A DNA stretch of 18,350 nucleotides from an uncultured Eubacteriales bacterium (GCA_910580045.1 CAJTXF010000053.1:1-18350), one strand, 5' to 3'. Shown: positions 1-7,482, numbered from the stretch's first letter. The notes: generated by a model from the letters alone, not told the origin. Program-made: numbers and translations.

Positions 1-54
1 CTGACCACTTCTGGTCAAAAACCCGTCATTTCCTCTATTTTCAAACAAGCCCTA
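1..54 (+). repeat. Right end of a family 1 TA-flanked foldback element (copy A, cut by window edge)
   Basis: The stretch ends in TTTTCAAACAAGCCCTA, identical to the right end of the complete 165-bp copy at 7277-7441 and close to that of the copy at 12815-12979. Read on the plus strand it encodes GQKPVISSIFKQALA, matching the frame seen on the minus strand of the other two copies, so this copy lies in the opposite orientation. The left part is outside the window. Confidence 0.8.
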
Positions 55-217
55 GCAGATTGGAGATACTAATCCCTATGTACCCGCAAAAGGCCTTGCT
101 GATACAATTTTCCTGCTGGCCGGGTTTCTTTGCTAATAATTTACTCCCTTTTCGGAATTGGGTACCCAGTGGAAAAGAACTTATAAATATGTATGGAGTA
201 AATAATCAATTTTCAGA
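55..217. other. Gene-free spacer between repeat copy A and the parM fragment
   Basis: No convincing gene. The short open frame starting at 60 begins inside the sequence flanking the repeat, has no ribosome binding site and resembles nothing I recognise. The region probably represents unrelated DNA joined to the truncated 3' end of the parM relic. Confidence 0.5.
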
Positions 218-496
218 TTATGGCACCGTAAGATTGTTGAACATTATGTGAAGATTCAGGATAAAGAAACGTTCGTCTTGGGTCTTATCGCGCATATAAG
301 GCAGTCGCTTGCTGGAAAGAGTCCAGAACCGGCCGCCGTATTCCAGAATCTCGTCGGTCATGGGCGGCTTGACAGAGTGCTCGGTCAGACCGGACACAAA
401 GGTGAACCGGGGCGTCTTGATGGCGAATAGTTAGCACAGTTCAAAAGATTTTGACCTGTGCTAACTATATTGCCATTGGTCGATAGCGATTAGCAT
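218..496 (-). pseudogene. ParM/StbA-like plasmid-segregation actin, N-terminal fragment
   Basis: A good ribosome binding site (GGAGG, complement of 504-508) precedes an ATG at 496 that encodes MLIAID. After a 40-bp palindromic insertion (428-467) the frame resumes as AIKTPRFTFVSGLTEHSVKP and later YMRDKTQDERFFIL. These are the opening strands of the ParM-type actin ATPase carried by Clostridia conjugative elements. In that family the protein polymerises to segregate or maintain the element. Homology stops near position 257, after about 70 residues of a protein usually near 300-350 residues, and the frame then closes at 218. The gene is therefore doubly broken, by insertion and by 3' truncation. 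It lies downstream of the primase relic on the same strand, as expected for a mobile-element remnant. Confidence 0.75.
428..467. repeat. 40-bp near-perfect palindrome inserted in parM (family 2, minimal form)
   Basis: TAGTTAGCACAG at the left is mirrored by CTGTGCTAACTA at the right, with TCAAAA/TTTTGA continuing the stem and a GA turn; one mismatch pair interrupts it. It sits inside the parM coding sequence about ten codons from the start. Its outer bases resemble the ends of the 111-bp element at 13197-13307 (TAGTTAACGCAG, then CCAAAA), and a TA abuts each end. It may be a deletion derivative of that element. Confidence 0.75.
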
Positions 497-543
497 AAGT
501 ATACCTCCAAAGATTTCATTTGCTGGGATTACACCCATTGCTG

Positions 544-579
544 TGCGTATTTGCAACCGAAATACGCAAATTTTTTATA
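544..579 (+). terminator. Stem-loop followed by a T-run between primase and parM relics
   Basis: TGCGTATTT and AAATACGCA form a perfect 9-bp stem with a 7-base loop, followed on the plus strand by AATTTTTT. That is a terminator-like layout for plus-strand transcription, but no plus-strand gene lies upstream. It sits in the 5' leader of the parM fragment, so a structural or leader role on the minus strand is equally possible. Confidence 0.4.
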
Positions 580-615
580 ATCAAAGGGGCGGCGCAATGC
601 GTCACCCCTCGTTTG

Positions 616-1580
616 TCAACTATTCCTATCCAGATCTGCTTTCAGCTTTGCCCAGATAAAATCATCCAGCCCCTTATACCTCGAATCCCAGACATAGGTT
701 CCATACCGGAACCCCATCCGGCCCAGCAGAGCCATGAGCTTGTCGTAAGCGCTCTGCACATGGAAATTGGTGATGTAGTCCATATCAAACGCCGTCTTGG
801 TTTCCCGAACGCCCTGCGCCCGCAGCTCTGTCAGGGATTCTTCCAGCCGCTGCAAAGCGTTCACTCCCGGCACCGCCAGAACTGTCAGCCCGGAGAGCGC
901 ATGGATAACGTCGGCTTTCATAGGACCTTCGGTGAGAACTACCAGCTTACCCGGCTTTCCGGCCAAGTGTGGAGCGAACCGCAGCCGCCTGTCAGCTCCA
1001 CGCTGGAAATCCAGCGGAACTTGCGGTTTTCAGTGTTGTCCAGCCTGAGCTGCAAGCCCTGAATCCGGCCCCGCATATCCCGGACCGGAATGAGAACCCC
1101 CGACCGCTGATGGACGAACGACCACCATCCGGCTTTCGTGCGGAAGAATCCCGGCACCCCTTGAGGGTCAGCGCCGGTTTCCAGCACACGCTGAACCAGC
1201 TCGGAGTTTTTTACCATTGCCATGGACTTGTAGCCCAGCTGGGCTATATCACGGTCACTAAGGCCGCGCCTGTGAAGATTATCCCGGTGAGCGTTCGCCA
1301 GCCCCAGCATGGAGAGGAGCGCGGAGTAGGTACGGTGGCGGGCGCCGGCGTCTGCCAGGACAGTATCAGCGGGCCGCTGATAGCCTCTCTGCTCCGGCAG
1401 CGGGGGCCGCTCGTTCAGACGCAGCCGCCCTGTCAGCTCCCGCCATACCCTGTCACGGTCTGTGCCGGTAAACAGGGCATACAGGTCGAAAATTCCGCCT
1501 GACACCCCGCATTTCGCGCACCGGAACACCTCCTTTTTCAGGTTGATGTTCAGGTGCCTGTTATGCTCTCCGTCACAGCA
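616..1580 (-). pseudogene. CHC2 zinc-finger/Toprim DNA primase of a conjugative element, frameshifted
   Basis: The minus strand encodes part of a CHC2 zinc finger (CCDGEHNRHLNINL, then VFRCAKCG), a middle region, then a Toprim-like segment with LVVLTEGPMKADV and LAVPGVNA, in which the EG pair is the typical Toprim glutamate. The second half is in another frame: the shift lies near 966-970, between GSLHTW and AGKPGKLVVL. The 5' end is also lost, since homology begins at the second zinc-knuckle cysteines near 1580, where it overlaps the XRE gene's last codons. Such proteins prime replication of integrative/conjugative elements. With the parM fragment it marks a decayed element. A sequencing error could explain the single shift, but not the missing start. 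Confidence 0.8.
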
Positions 1581-1759
1581 GGAACCTTCAGCACTTTGAG
1601 AATAGAGATGAGTTTTTCAACACCAGGATAATACACGCCACGCTCAATCACTGAGATATAGTGTTCGTCTTTGCCCACTGCATTCCCCAACTCTTTTTGA
1701 GCTATGTCCATATTTTTGCGGCACTCCTGGATACGCTGGCCCAATTGGACTTTCCACAC
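1550..1759 (-). CDS. XRE-family helix-turn-helix regulator, 3' end recombined
   Basis: From a GTG at 1759, preceded by GAGGTG about seven bases upstream, the frame encodes about 69 residues with a Cro/CI-type helix-turn-helix: LGQRIQECRKN, then QKELGNAVGKDEHYISVIERG and YPGVEKLISILKVLKVP. The tryptic-like IERG...P..EKL pattern is typical of XRE repressors. The last ten residues (AVTESITGT) come from the same DNA as the primase zinc finger in another frame, so the natural C-terminus was probably replaced by a recombination junction near 1570-1590. The DNA-binding domain is complete, so the product may still act. A TATACT -10 candidate lies at the complement of 1808-1813, but the matching -35 is poor. 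Upstream ATG codons would add a long unrelated leader and were not chosen. Confidence 0.65.
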   Translation of the reverse strand: MWKVQLGQRIQECRKNMDIAQKELGNAVGKDEHYISVIERGVYYPGVEKLISILKVLKVPAVTESITGT

Positions 1760-1957
1760 GATTGTACACCTCTGCTCTCTTGAAGACCCACCCAAATTCA
1801 CACCTTTAGTATACACGTTTTCATCCATAAATGAAGGAACTAAAACCTTAGGTATAATTGTGAAACATCGGATGGCGTGATAATTTTCAAAAAGACATGA
1901 CTGTCCATCGTTTGAGCTGTCCCTATGGGTCAATCTTCGCTTTTTGCGGAGGGAATC

Positions 1958-2050
1958 ATGTCCAACATTCGCCGGGAGTCACCACAAGCGCTTTACTTGG
2001 AAATGGCGGAGGATATCATTAGGATGCAATCAAGTGTTTTCACAAACTGA
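1958..2050 (+). CDS. Possible 30-aa small protein
   Basis: GGAGG lies five bases before an ATG at 1958 that opens a 30-residue frame starting MSNIRRESPQALYLEMAEDI and ending SSVFTN. The middle is a plausible amphipathic helix. An upstream in-frame ATG at 1925 lacks a ribosome binding site. I do not recognise it; it could be a genuine micro-protein, a fragment of a larger gene, or chance. Confidence 0.25.
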   Translation: MSNIRRESPQALYLEMAEDIIRMQSSVFTN

Positions 2051-2083
2051 GAAAAACAAAAGGACACCGGCGAACCGGTGCCC
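2050..2083 (-). terminator. Rho-independent terminator of the Uma2 gene
   Basis: On the minus strand the stem GCACCGG-TTCG-CCGGTGTC is followed by CTTTTGTTTTT. It lies 26 bases beyond the Uma2 stop codon. The TTCG tetraloop and T-rich tail are classical. Confidence 0.8.
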
Positions 2084-2108
2084 CAATTGATGGAAACAAT
2101 ATTTTTCG

Positions 2109-2696
2109 CTAAATACCCTCAAACACCTTGTTGACCTCAATAAAGCACCCTTCCAGGCTGTTCACCTTGGCAGTGTCCTTTGCAATATAGACCTCGTGGA
2201 GGAGCAAAAGGCCGTCCTTCAGCAGAAATACCTCAATCGAACTGCTTGCCGGGTCCACCAGCCAAAGCTCGCCTACTCCGGCCCGCTGGTACAGATTAAA
2301 CTTCACCAGCCGGTCATGCCGCAGGCTGCCGGGGGAGATGATTTCTACCACCATCTCCGGCGCACCTTTGCATCCCCGTTCGTCCAGCTTGGATTTGTCA
2401 CAGATGACCGTGATATCCGGCTGAACTACTGTACTTACGTTTTCGGGCAGGTCTCCTTCTCCTTCAAACAACCGCACATCGAAAGGCGCGGCAAAAGCCT
2501 CGCACTTTTTCCCCTCCAGAAAGTTCAGCATCTGGCGATGAATTTCGCCGCTCACTCGCTGATGTGAAGTGGACGGCGCGGCCAAAAGCACAGCCGCTCC
2601 CTCTATCAACTCATACCGCTTTGTGGTATCCCACTGGAGATAGTCAGCATAGGTATGCTGCTCCTGGATTTTTTCCTGCGCGATGGGCGTAGTCAT
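2109..2696 (-). CDS. Uma2-family (DUF820) endonuclease-like protein
   Basis: This 195-residue protein matches the Uma2 family, a PD-(D/E)XK restriction-endonuclease-like fold that is common in cyanobacteria and scattered in Firmicutes, with no settled cellular role. Visible motifs in order are RYELIEG (about 27-33), a conserved SHQ (about 44-46), VQPDI (about 91-95), PEMVVEIISPGS (about 112-123), DRLVKFNLYQRAGVGELWLV (about 128-147) and VDP. The Asp of QPD and the Glu of VVEI are the usual acidic active-site residues, and the Lys of VKF may contribute. Length is normal and the gene looks intact. GGAGG lies eight bases upstream of the ATG at 2696. It is monocistronic, with its own promoter and terminator. 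Substrate is unknown. Confidence 0.9.
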   Translation of the reverse strand: MTTPIAQEKIQEQHTYADYLQWDTTKRYELIEGAAVLLAAPSTSHQRVSGEIHRQMLNFLEGKKCEAFAAPFDVRLFEGEGDLPENVSTVVQPDITVICDKSKLDERGCKGAPEMVVEIISPGSLRHDRLVKFNLYQRAGVGELWLVDPASSSIEVFLLKDGLLLLHEVYIAKDTAKVNSLEGCFIEVNKVFEGI

Positions 2697-2728
2697 TTGC
2701 GTTCCTCCTCTGCCGTCTGTATAGCTTT

Positions 2729-2757
2729 ATTATACCTTGCCTACACTTAAAAATCAA
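2729..2757 (-). promoter_or_regulatory. Sigma-A promoter of the Uma2 gene
   Basis: On the minus strand TTGATT (complement of 2752-2757) and TATAAT (complement of 2729-2734) are separated by 17 bases. The start codon lies about 30 bases downstream of the -10. Confidence 0.8.
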
Positions 2758-2783
2758 CGGGTCCGCCACAGGATTCGCTCATA

Positions 2784-3287
2784 CTAAATCCTGATATGCT
2801 TTTTCACAACCGCCGTCAATTTGGCAGGCAGCTGTTCTAAATCAGTAATGTCAAGGAATGAATCGCCGTATATCCGCTGGATGCTGGGCTTATCGTCTCC
2901 AATGGCCGCCGCCACAAAGACGATCCCCTTGCGCTGGTACTCCTGCTTGATGCCCCGCAAATCCTCCTCGGCGGCGGTACCATCATAGCCAATATCCGCG
3001 GGCTGGCCGTCTGACACCAGAATCAGCAGCTTGACACCCTCAGGGCGTTTCGAGAGCCGCTCCGCCACATACCGCAGAGCCGCCCCATCCCGGTTGCTGC
3101 TCCTGGCATGGATGTCCATGAGACGGCAGCGGTCATCATTGTCAAACCCGTCAAACTCAGCGTATGAATATAGCGCAACACCGCGTCCGTCTGTAGAGTG
3201 GCCGTAAATCATAACAGGAATATCCAAGCTGTCGCAAAAGTCATAGAGGAGAACAGACAGCAGGAAGGATACGATTCTTTGATTCAC
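2784..3287 (-). pseudogene. C-terminal part of a von Willebrand A domain protein, MIDAS start missing
   Basis: The 167 residues match the later part of a VWA domain like that at the C-terminus of CobT/NorD-type cobaltochelatase or nitric-oxide-reductase-activation proteins: LLYDFCDSLDIPVMIYGHST, then RDGAALRYVAERL, VKLLILVSDGQPAD and FVAAAIGDD. The metal site's first element, DxSxS, should precede LLYDFC and is absent. A GTG at 3287 with GAGGTG upstream opens the frame, but its first ten residues (NQRIVSFLLS) do not fit the family. The gene therefore lost its N-terminal portion. It follows the MFS stop by 24 bases in the same direction and may still be co-transcribed. A functional short VWA protein is possible but unlikely without the MIDAS serines. 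Confidence 0.65.
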
Positions 3288-3311
3288 TGATACACCTCAC
3301 ACTGTCATTAT

Positions 3312-4496
3312 CTATGCGTTTGCAGCTTTGCTTGCATGATTCCGCTTTGTGGATTTCACTGTCTGCCAAAGGGCCCCGGCACTCAGCAGGGCAAAGCAGG
3401 CGGCGGTCATGAAAAACTGCGCCTTCAAATCTTCGCTCACCAGCCCAAACAGATTTCCCAGCCAGGGGGTGACAAAGGCCCCCACGCTCTGGAACACCAG
3501 CACTAGATTGGTTGCGGTTTCACCGTAAACGCCGTAGGAGCGGCTGGCCTGCTCCTGGAGGAAGGGCATGAAAATCAAATACCCATACCCCAGCAGGAAT
3601 GCCCCGGCCCACACGGGCAGCAGGCTGTTAGCAAATCCGCCCATGAGAAAACCCAGCACACAGATTCCAAAGGCCAACGCCAAGGTGAGACTGCCCAACT
3701 TTGCCCGGAGTTTGCCATAGGTCAGCCCGGCGGCAAAGGAGCCCAGGGACAGGAAAGTAATAGCCAGACTGCCCTCTTTGGCGGTGCCGCGGCCGTATTC
3801 TGTAATGAGGGCAGACGCCTTGATGACGTACACAGTCGCCAGCATAACGGAGACGAACATGAGCAGTCCCAGGCCCCACAAGCCTATCGGCAGTTTACCA
3901 GCTTTCCTTTCTGCCGGTTCAGCGGGCGCTGCCACTGTACCCTCCGCCTTTGGCACAAACACCAGCACCAGGGCCATGACCGCAAACCCCAGGAAGTACA
4001 CGGAGAAGGACACGTTCCAGCCAAAGGCCAGCAGCTGGCCTGCCCCAAAGGTGGCCGCCGCGCTGCCCAGGCCAGAGATGCCGCCGTTAAGGCCGATCAT
4101 GGTGCTGCGTATCTGTCCGTCAAAAAGGTGGACAATCAGCGTCAGCAGAGAGGACACGAGCAGGCCGCAGCCCGTGCCGAAGAAACAGCGGGTGACAAGA
4201 ATCACTGGGAACAGCGGCAGGAAGATGGGGATAATGCCGCCCACGGCGCAGAACGCCAGCCCTAGCAGCATAGCCCCCTTGTGGCCCAGTTTTTTGGCGA
4301 TAAACTGCTCGCCCAGCACGCCCGCCATCTGGAACAGGGAGGGCACGGTGGCAATCAGCTCAATGGCGGACAGGGACACAGTTGGGAAGGCCGCCGCCAT
4401 CTCCGGCACCAGGCCGGTGACGGCGTTCAGCGAGGCGGACACCAGGCAGGTGGACAGCAGGGCGATTTTCAAGATGAGATTTTTGTTTTGATTCAT
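3312..4496 (-). CDS. Major facilitator superfamily transporter
   Basis: The 394-residue protein is almost wholly hydrophobic, with about twelve membrane segments, and has the MFS look: a first helix with SASLNAVTGLVPEMAAAF, a loop 2-3 region FIAKKLGHKGAMLLGLAFCA, helix 4 with RCFFGTGCGLLVSS and a cytoplasmic middle loop with AEPAERKAGK. It probably exports or imports a small solute by proton coupling; the substrate cannot be read. The start at 4496 is chosen because GAGGAGG lies just upstream. A longer open frame reaching to 4697 only overlaps the preceding small gene in another frame. It sits 16 bases after that gene and appears to be in one LysR-controlled transcript with it. Confidence 0.85.
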   Translation of the reverse strand: MNQNKNLILKIALLSTCLVSASLNAVTGLVPEMAAAFPTVSLSAIELIATVPSLFQMAGVLGEQFIAKKLGHKGAMLLGLAFCAVGGIIPIFLPLFPVILVTRCFFGTGCGLLVSSLLTLIVHLFDGQIRSTMIGLNGGISGLGSAAATFGAGQLLAFGWNVSFSVYFLGFAVMALVLVFVPKAEGTVAAPAEPAERKAGKLPIGLWGLGLLMFVSVMLATVYVIKASALITEYGRGTAKEGSLAITFLSLGSFAAGLTYGKLRAKLGSLTLALAFGICVLGFLMGGFANSLLPVWAGAFLLGYGYLIFMPFLQEQASRSYGVYGETATNLVLVFQSVGAFVTPWLGNLFGLVSEDLKAQFFMTAACFALLSAGALWQTVKSTKRNHASKAANA

Positions 4497-4512
4497 GGGG
4501 TTATCCTCCTCT

Positions 4513-4743
4513 TTATTTTGAACACCGGATGGTGTAGACCAGATAATCCAGGCAGTCGATGCGCTTTTGCTCCCTGTGCGGCTCATCCAACAGCGCCCGC
4601 CGGTGCTTTGCCAGCACAGGGAGCATGTTTGCCGTGTCCCCTTTGCTGAACCAGTCCATACAGGAATCGGTGGTCTGCTGGCCGCAGCCCGCGTCAATCA
4701 GGTTCTGGCGCAGCCTTCCGCATGTATCCTTTAACTCAGCCAT
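4513..4743 (-). CDS. Small conserved protein, 76 aa, function unknown
   Basis: The ATG at 4743 has GGAGGG six bases upstream. The product starts MAELKDTCGRLRQNLIDAGC and continues with QQTTDSCMDWFSKGD, LPVLAKHRRALLDEPHREQK and DCLDYLVYTIRCSK. It is mostly helical, charged and cysteine-rich (five Cys). I recall similar small proteins in Clostridia beside regulators and redox genes, but no function is known to me. It is the first gene of the minus-strand transcript that includes the MFS transporter, divergent from lysR. An upstream ATG at 4800 would add a hydrophobic run lying within the promoter, so it was rejected. Confidence 0.7.
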   Translation of the reverse strand: MAELKDTCGRLRQNLIDAGCGQQTTDSCMDWFSKGDTANMLPVLAKHRRALLDEPHREQKRIDCLDYLVYTIRCSK

Positions 4744-4765
4744 GTTTTTCCCTCCTTGCAAACAC

Positions 4766-4794
4766 AGTATAGTACACGCGAGCACAAATATCAA
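4766..4794 (-). promoter_or_regulatory. Sigma-A promoter of the small protein-MFS operon
   Basis: On the minus strand TTGATA (complement of 4789-4794) and TATACT (complement of 4766-4771) are 17 bases apart, about 23 bases before the start codon. It is divergent from the lysR promoter, with 27 bases between the two -35 boxes. Confidence 0.8.
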
Positions 4795-4804
4795 ATACAC
4801 ATTT

Positions 4805-4833
4805 AGAATTGATTCTCATACTTGAAAGGTATG
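4805..4833. promoter_or_regulatory. LysR-type operator sites between divergent promoters
   Basis: CATAC-N7-GTATG at 4817-4833 is a perfect inverted repeat containing ATAC-N7-GTAT, the classical T-N11-A LysR box (T4819, A4831). It overlaps the -35 box of lysR (4822-4827), the usual place for autorepression. A second small palindrome, AGAAT-TG-ATTCT at 4805-4816, lies next to it, 10 bases from the other promoter's -35, where an activating half-site would be expected. Confidence 0.7.
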
Positions 4834-4850
4834 GCCAACTCTGTTATACT
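4822..4850 (+). promoter_or_regulatory. Sigma-A promoter of lysR
   Basis: TTGAAA at 4822-4827 and TATACT at 4845-4850 are 17 bases apart. The -35 lies inside the CATAC-N7-GTATG box, so a bound regulator would block it. Confidence 0.75.
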
Positions 4851-4881
4851 GTATGGTGAAAACAGATAAAGGAGGAAGGAA

Positions 4882-5763
4882 ATGGACATCCGCGTACTGC
4901 AATACTTTCTGGCGGTGGCCCGGGAGGAGAGCATCACCAAGGCCGCCGAAAGCCTGAATATGACTCAGCCGCCCCTTTCCCGGCAGCTGAAGGACTTGGA
5001 GGAGGAGCTGGGCAAACAGCTGCTGATACGAGGCAAAAAAATCACCCTGACTGAGGATGGTATGCTTTTGCGCAAGCGGGCTGAGGAACTGGCAGACCTG
5101 ATGGAGAAGACGAAAGCCGAGCTGACCTCCCCACAGGAGGGCATCGCCGGGGATATACACATCGGCTGCGGGGAGACAGAGGGGATTTCTTTTCTGGCAA
5201 AGACTGCCCAGGACTTACAGGAAAAATACCCCATGGTCCATTTCCACATCTATAGCGGGGCCGGGATGCTGGTCAAGGAGAAGCTGGACAAGGGGCTCAT
5301 TGACTTTGGCCTGCTGATTGGCGCGGACACCTCAGACTATGACTATATCAAACTGCCCATAAAGGACACTTGGGGCGTCCTCATGCACAAGGACGCCCCA
5401 CTGGCTGAAAAGGAGAGTATCTGTCCCAAGGATTTGTGGGACAAGCCGCTGATTGTCTCCCACCAGAACAACCCGGCTGGCGCGGAGTTTGCCTGGCTGA
5501 AGCGGGACACTTCCAAGCTGAACATTGTAGCTACCTATGACCTTCTCTATAATGCCGCCCAGTTTGCCAAGCGGCGCTTTGGCTATGTAATCGCTTTGGA
5601 TAAAATCACCAACACCACCGGAGACAGCGAGCTGTGTTTCAGGCCTCTGTCACCCTCCTTGGAGGCAGAACTATTCATTGTGTGGAAAAAATATCAGGTG
5701 CACTCCCGGGCTGCAGGAGCGTTTCTGAATCAGCTGCAGGAGGAATTGGGGGAGGCTCTATGA
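4882..5763 (+). CDS. LysR-family transcriptional regulator
   Basis: This 293-residue protein has the full LysR plan. The N-terminal winged helix-turn-helix spans about residues 1-60 (MDIRVLQYFLAVAREESITK, AAESLNMTQPPLSRQLKDLE, EELGKQLLIRG). A linker helix follows (about 62-85). The periplasmic-binding-like effector domain runs from about 90, with GDIHIGCGETEGISFLAKTA, DFGLLIGADTSDYDYIKLPI and a C-terminal LFIVWKKYQVHSRAAGAFLN. The ATG has AAGGAGGAAGG directly upstream. Length is typical. It is divergent from the small protein-MFS operon, with a canonical box between, so it most likely controls that operon and itself in response to an unknown ligand, perhaps the transporter's substrate. Confidence 0.93.
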   Translation: MDIRVLQYFLAVAREESITKAAESLNMTQPPLSRQLKDLEEELGKQLLIRGKKITLTEDGMLLRKRAEELADLMEKTKAELTSPQEGIAGDIHIGCGETEGISFLAKTAQDLQEKYPMVHFHIYSGAGMLVKEKLDKGLIDFGLLIGADTSDYDYIKLPIKDTWGVLMHKDAPLAEKESICPKDLWDKPLIVSHQNNPAGAEFAWLKRDTSKLNIVATYDLLYNAAQFAKRRFGYVIALDKITNTTGDSELCFRPLSPSLEAELFIVWKKYQVHSRAAGAFLNQLQEELGEAL

Positions 5764-6137
5764 AGCCATGCTCTGCAAATCCGGGTAAAAGAATACAGAA
5801 AAAGCATTATCGTAAACGCAAATATATCTACCACAAGCACAGCAGCGGAACAACTTCCCGCCGCCCAGATAACCCAAAAAAGTAACAGCACCGCCATACC
5901 GGGTCCAATGTGCTGGACAATCTGCTCAGCCACCACCTCGTCCCGGCGGCCCTCGTCGATAGGGAGACGGTCATTGTAGTATCCGTCGTAATCACTCGGT
6001 CTTGGGGCGCTTTTCAGGAGCAGGCTTGTCAGAGGCAGAGTATTTGATGTGTTCTCTGGCAGAGGCTTGCCACATTCCGGGCAAAAAACACAGCGCTGCC
6101 CGGGAGAACAGCGCCGCAGGCGAGTTGGCCTTGCCAA
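5730..6137 (-). pseudogene. Decayed zinc-ribbon membrane protein
   Basis: The frame contains CVFCPECGKPLPENT, a single zinc knuckle, then RPSDYDGYYNDRLPIDEGRR, and a hydrophobic region GMAVLLLFWVIWAAGSCSAA with a second hydrophobic stretch DIFAFTIMLFLYSF. Small Clostridia zinc-ribbon proteins have a similar plan: CxxC knuckles, a DGYY.D linker and a C-terminal membrane anchor. Here the second CxxC is missing. No ATG or GTG with a ribosome binding site opens the frame; only a TTG at 6137, inside a palindrome, is available. The 3' end runs 34 bases into the end of lysR on the other strand. I read it as a degraded gene, but an unusual start cannot be excluded. Confidence 0.4.
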
Positions 6138-6140
6138 CTC
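6122..6140. repeat. Short perfect hairpin
   Basis: GAGTTGGC-CTT-GCCAACTC is a perfect 8-bp stem with a 3-base loop, located at the 5' edge of the zinc-ribbon relic. No T-run follows on either strand, so it does not look like a terminator. Confidence 0.5.
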
Positions 6141-6183
6141 GGGGGAAGATATTCCATTTTCAACAACCTTTCCACGGCGATGT

Positions 6184-6215
6184 AAAAAAGCCGGCCCAGG
6201 AACTGGGCCAGCTTT
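6184..6215 (-). terminator. Rho-independent terminator downstream of the hydrolase gene
   Basis: On the minus strand AAAGC-T-GGCCCAG-TTC-CTGGGCC-G-GCTTTTTT forms a strong stem followed by a T-run. It lies about 120 bases beyond the hydrolase stop. The gap (6216-6338) shows no convincing gene. Confidence 0.75.
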
Positions 6216-6338
6216 CTACGCGAAATAGTATAACAGATTTTTTCGTCCATGCCATCGCTTTATATACACCATTTCCGCACCGATGTGATGGCATTTTGTG
6301 GGCAGGCGTATGAAACCTCTATCCCACAGGGTTTCTGC

Positions 6339-7082
6339 TCATTTTTGCTCCGCGAGAAAATCCCGTACAGCGTCTGTCACCATTTCCAGATGGTAATCAT
6401 AGCAGTGGGTGTCACCCGGCACGATTACCAGCTTGGCATTGGCGTAAAGCTCCGCCGCGCGCTGGGCATACGGCAGAGGTACGGCTTCGTCCGCGTCGCC
6501 CTGCACGATGAGCACCGGGCCGGTGTAGCGCTGGATTTCGTCCTCCACATGGATGGTCTGGGCCACCCGGATGTAGTTGCCGTTGAGCTTTAAGCCCCCG
6601 AATTCTATCGTTTCCGGGATATGCTCTGGGTCGAAGCTCTGCCCGACCAGATTCCCCTGGCGCGCACCGTCCGGAATCATCCAGGCCGGGGCCAGGGGGA
6701 TGATGGCCTTGAAGTCGTCGCGCTTCATGCCCGCCACCAGCATGGTCAGCAGCCCGCCCTGGGAGTGGCCGCAGAGGTACAGGCTGTCAACGAAGTCCAG
6801 GGTCTTGGCGTAGTCCACCACCGCCAGCGCGCCGGTGACCCATTTGTAGAGGGTGTGGTCCTCAAAGCGGCCCTCACTCTGGCCATGGCCGTACATCTCC
6901 ACCCGCAGGGTGGCCACACCCATCCCGTTCATGGCCTGGGACACCGCCAGGATATGACGCTCTTCCATATGTCCTGTGAAGCCGTGAATCACGATAGCCA
7001 GGGGGCATTTCTCCGTGTTCTGGGGTTTTTCCAGCTTGGCGTGAAGTTTGATTCCATCGCTGGAAATGAAAAATTCCTGCAT
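6339..7082 (-). CDS. Alpha/beta hydrolase, feruloyl/cinnamoyl esterase-like
   Basis: This 247-residue protein is a complete single-domain alpha/beta hydrolase. Visible elements are the oxyanion-hole strand VIHGFTGHMEERH (about 31-43), the nucleophile elbow CGHSQGG (Ser107), the acid turn QGDADEAVP (Asp198) and the catalytic histidine in PGDTHCYDYH (His226). RVEMYGHGQSEGRF and APAWMIPDGAR fit the cinnamoyl/feruloyl esterase-like group of gut Clostridia, which release hydroxycinnamic acids from plant material or cleave similar small esters. No signal peptide is present, so it acts in the cytoplasm. GGAGGAG precedes the ATG. The unit is monocistronic, with its own promoter and terminator. The exact ester substrate is inferred only by family resemblance. 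Confidence 0.88.
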   Translation of the reverse strand: MQEFFISSDGIKLHAKLEKPQNTEKCPLAIVIHGFTGHMEERHILAVSQAMNGMGVATLRVEMYGHGQSEGRFEDHTLYKWVTGALAVVDYAKTLDFVDSLYLCGHSQGGLLTMLVAGMKRDDFKAIIPLAPAWMIPDGARQGNLVGQSFDPEHIPETIEFGGLKLNGNYIRVAQTIHVEDEIQRYTGPVLIVQGDADEAVPLPYAQRAAELYANAKLVIVPGDTHCYDYHLEMVTDAVRDFLAEQK

Positions 7083-7119
7083 ACTGATAGCTCCTCCATT
7101 TTTGATATCTTTTTCTCAT

Positions 7120-7148
7120 AGTATAGCACAGTTTTCCTGGGCCTGCAA
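7120..7148 (-). promoter_or_regulatory. Sigma-A promoter of the hydrolase gene
   Basis: On the minus strand TTGCAG (complement of 7143-7148) and TATACT (complement of 7120-7125) have a 17-base spacer and lie about 38 bases before the start codon. Confidence 0.65.
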
Positions 7149-7276
7149 GATACGCCATACCAGAGAAAAACCATAAACGGCGCAGCCAAAGCCACGCCTC
7201 ATAGTGTGCCTTGGCCGTCAGCATCAGCCCAGCGAAGTTATCCCAGGTCATGCTGACTGAGACATGGTTCTCCGGC

Positions 7277-7441
7277 TAGGGCTTGTTTGAAAACAGAGAA
7301 AGTGCCGGATTTTTGCCCTGGCCGGTGCGGTTTGACGAAGAAAACCGCAAGTAGTACTTTCGTATTACGAGGATTTTCGACACACAAATCCGCCCGGACA
7401 GGGCAAAAAGACGGTGTTTGCGATTTTTCAAACAAGCCCTA
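7277..7441. repeat. Family 1 foldback element, complete 165-bp copy B
   Basis: The element runs from TAGGGCTTGTTTGAAAA to TTTTCAAACAAGCCCTA. The inverted arms continue inward for about 55 bases with few mismatches: TTTTTGCCCTGGCCGG on the left against TTTTTGCCCTGTCCGG read from the right. The apex has GTAGTAC/GTATTAC. It is bounded by TA on each side, the target duplication of IS630/Tc1-mariner-type transposition. It carries no transposase, so it is a MITE-like non-autonomous element. Its minus strand encodes a peptide that resembles the one in copy C. Confidence 0.85.
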
Positions 7442-7482
7442 ATTTCCAAACCGTCAATTATGAATAATAAGGATGTCCCAAA

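Noticed and set aside
520..1502. Plus-strand frames opposite the primase relic
   Set aside because: The minus strand carries clear zinc-finger and Toprim motifs; the plus-strand products are featureless.
3312..4697. Longer start for the MFS transporter, reaching 4697
   Set aside because: The extra residues are the small gene at 4513-4743 read in another frame; the GAGGAGG-ATG at 4496 is far better.
6029..6250. Minus-strand frame of 73 codons between the hydrolase and lysR
   Set aside because: It runs straight through the strong terminator hairpin at 6184-6215 and overlaps the zinc-ribbon frame, which has recognisable motifs.
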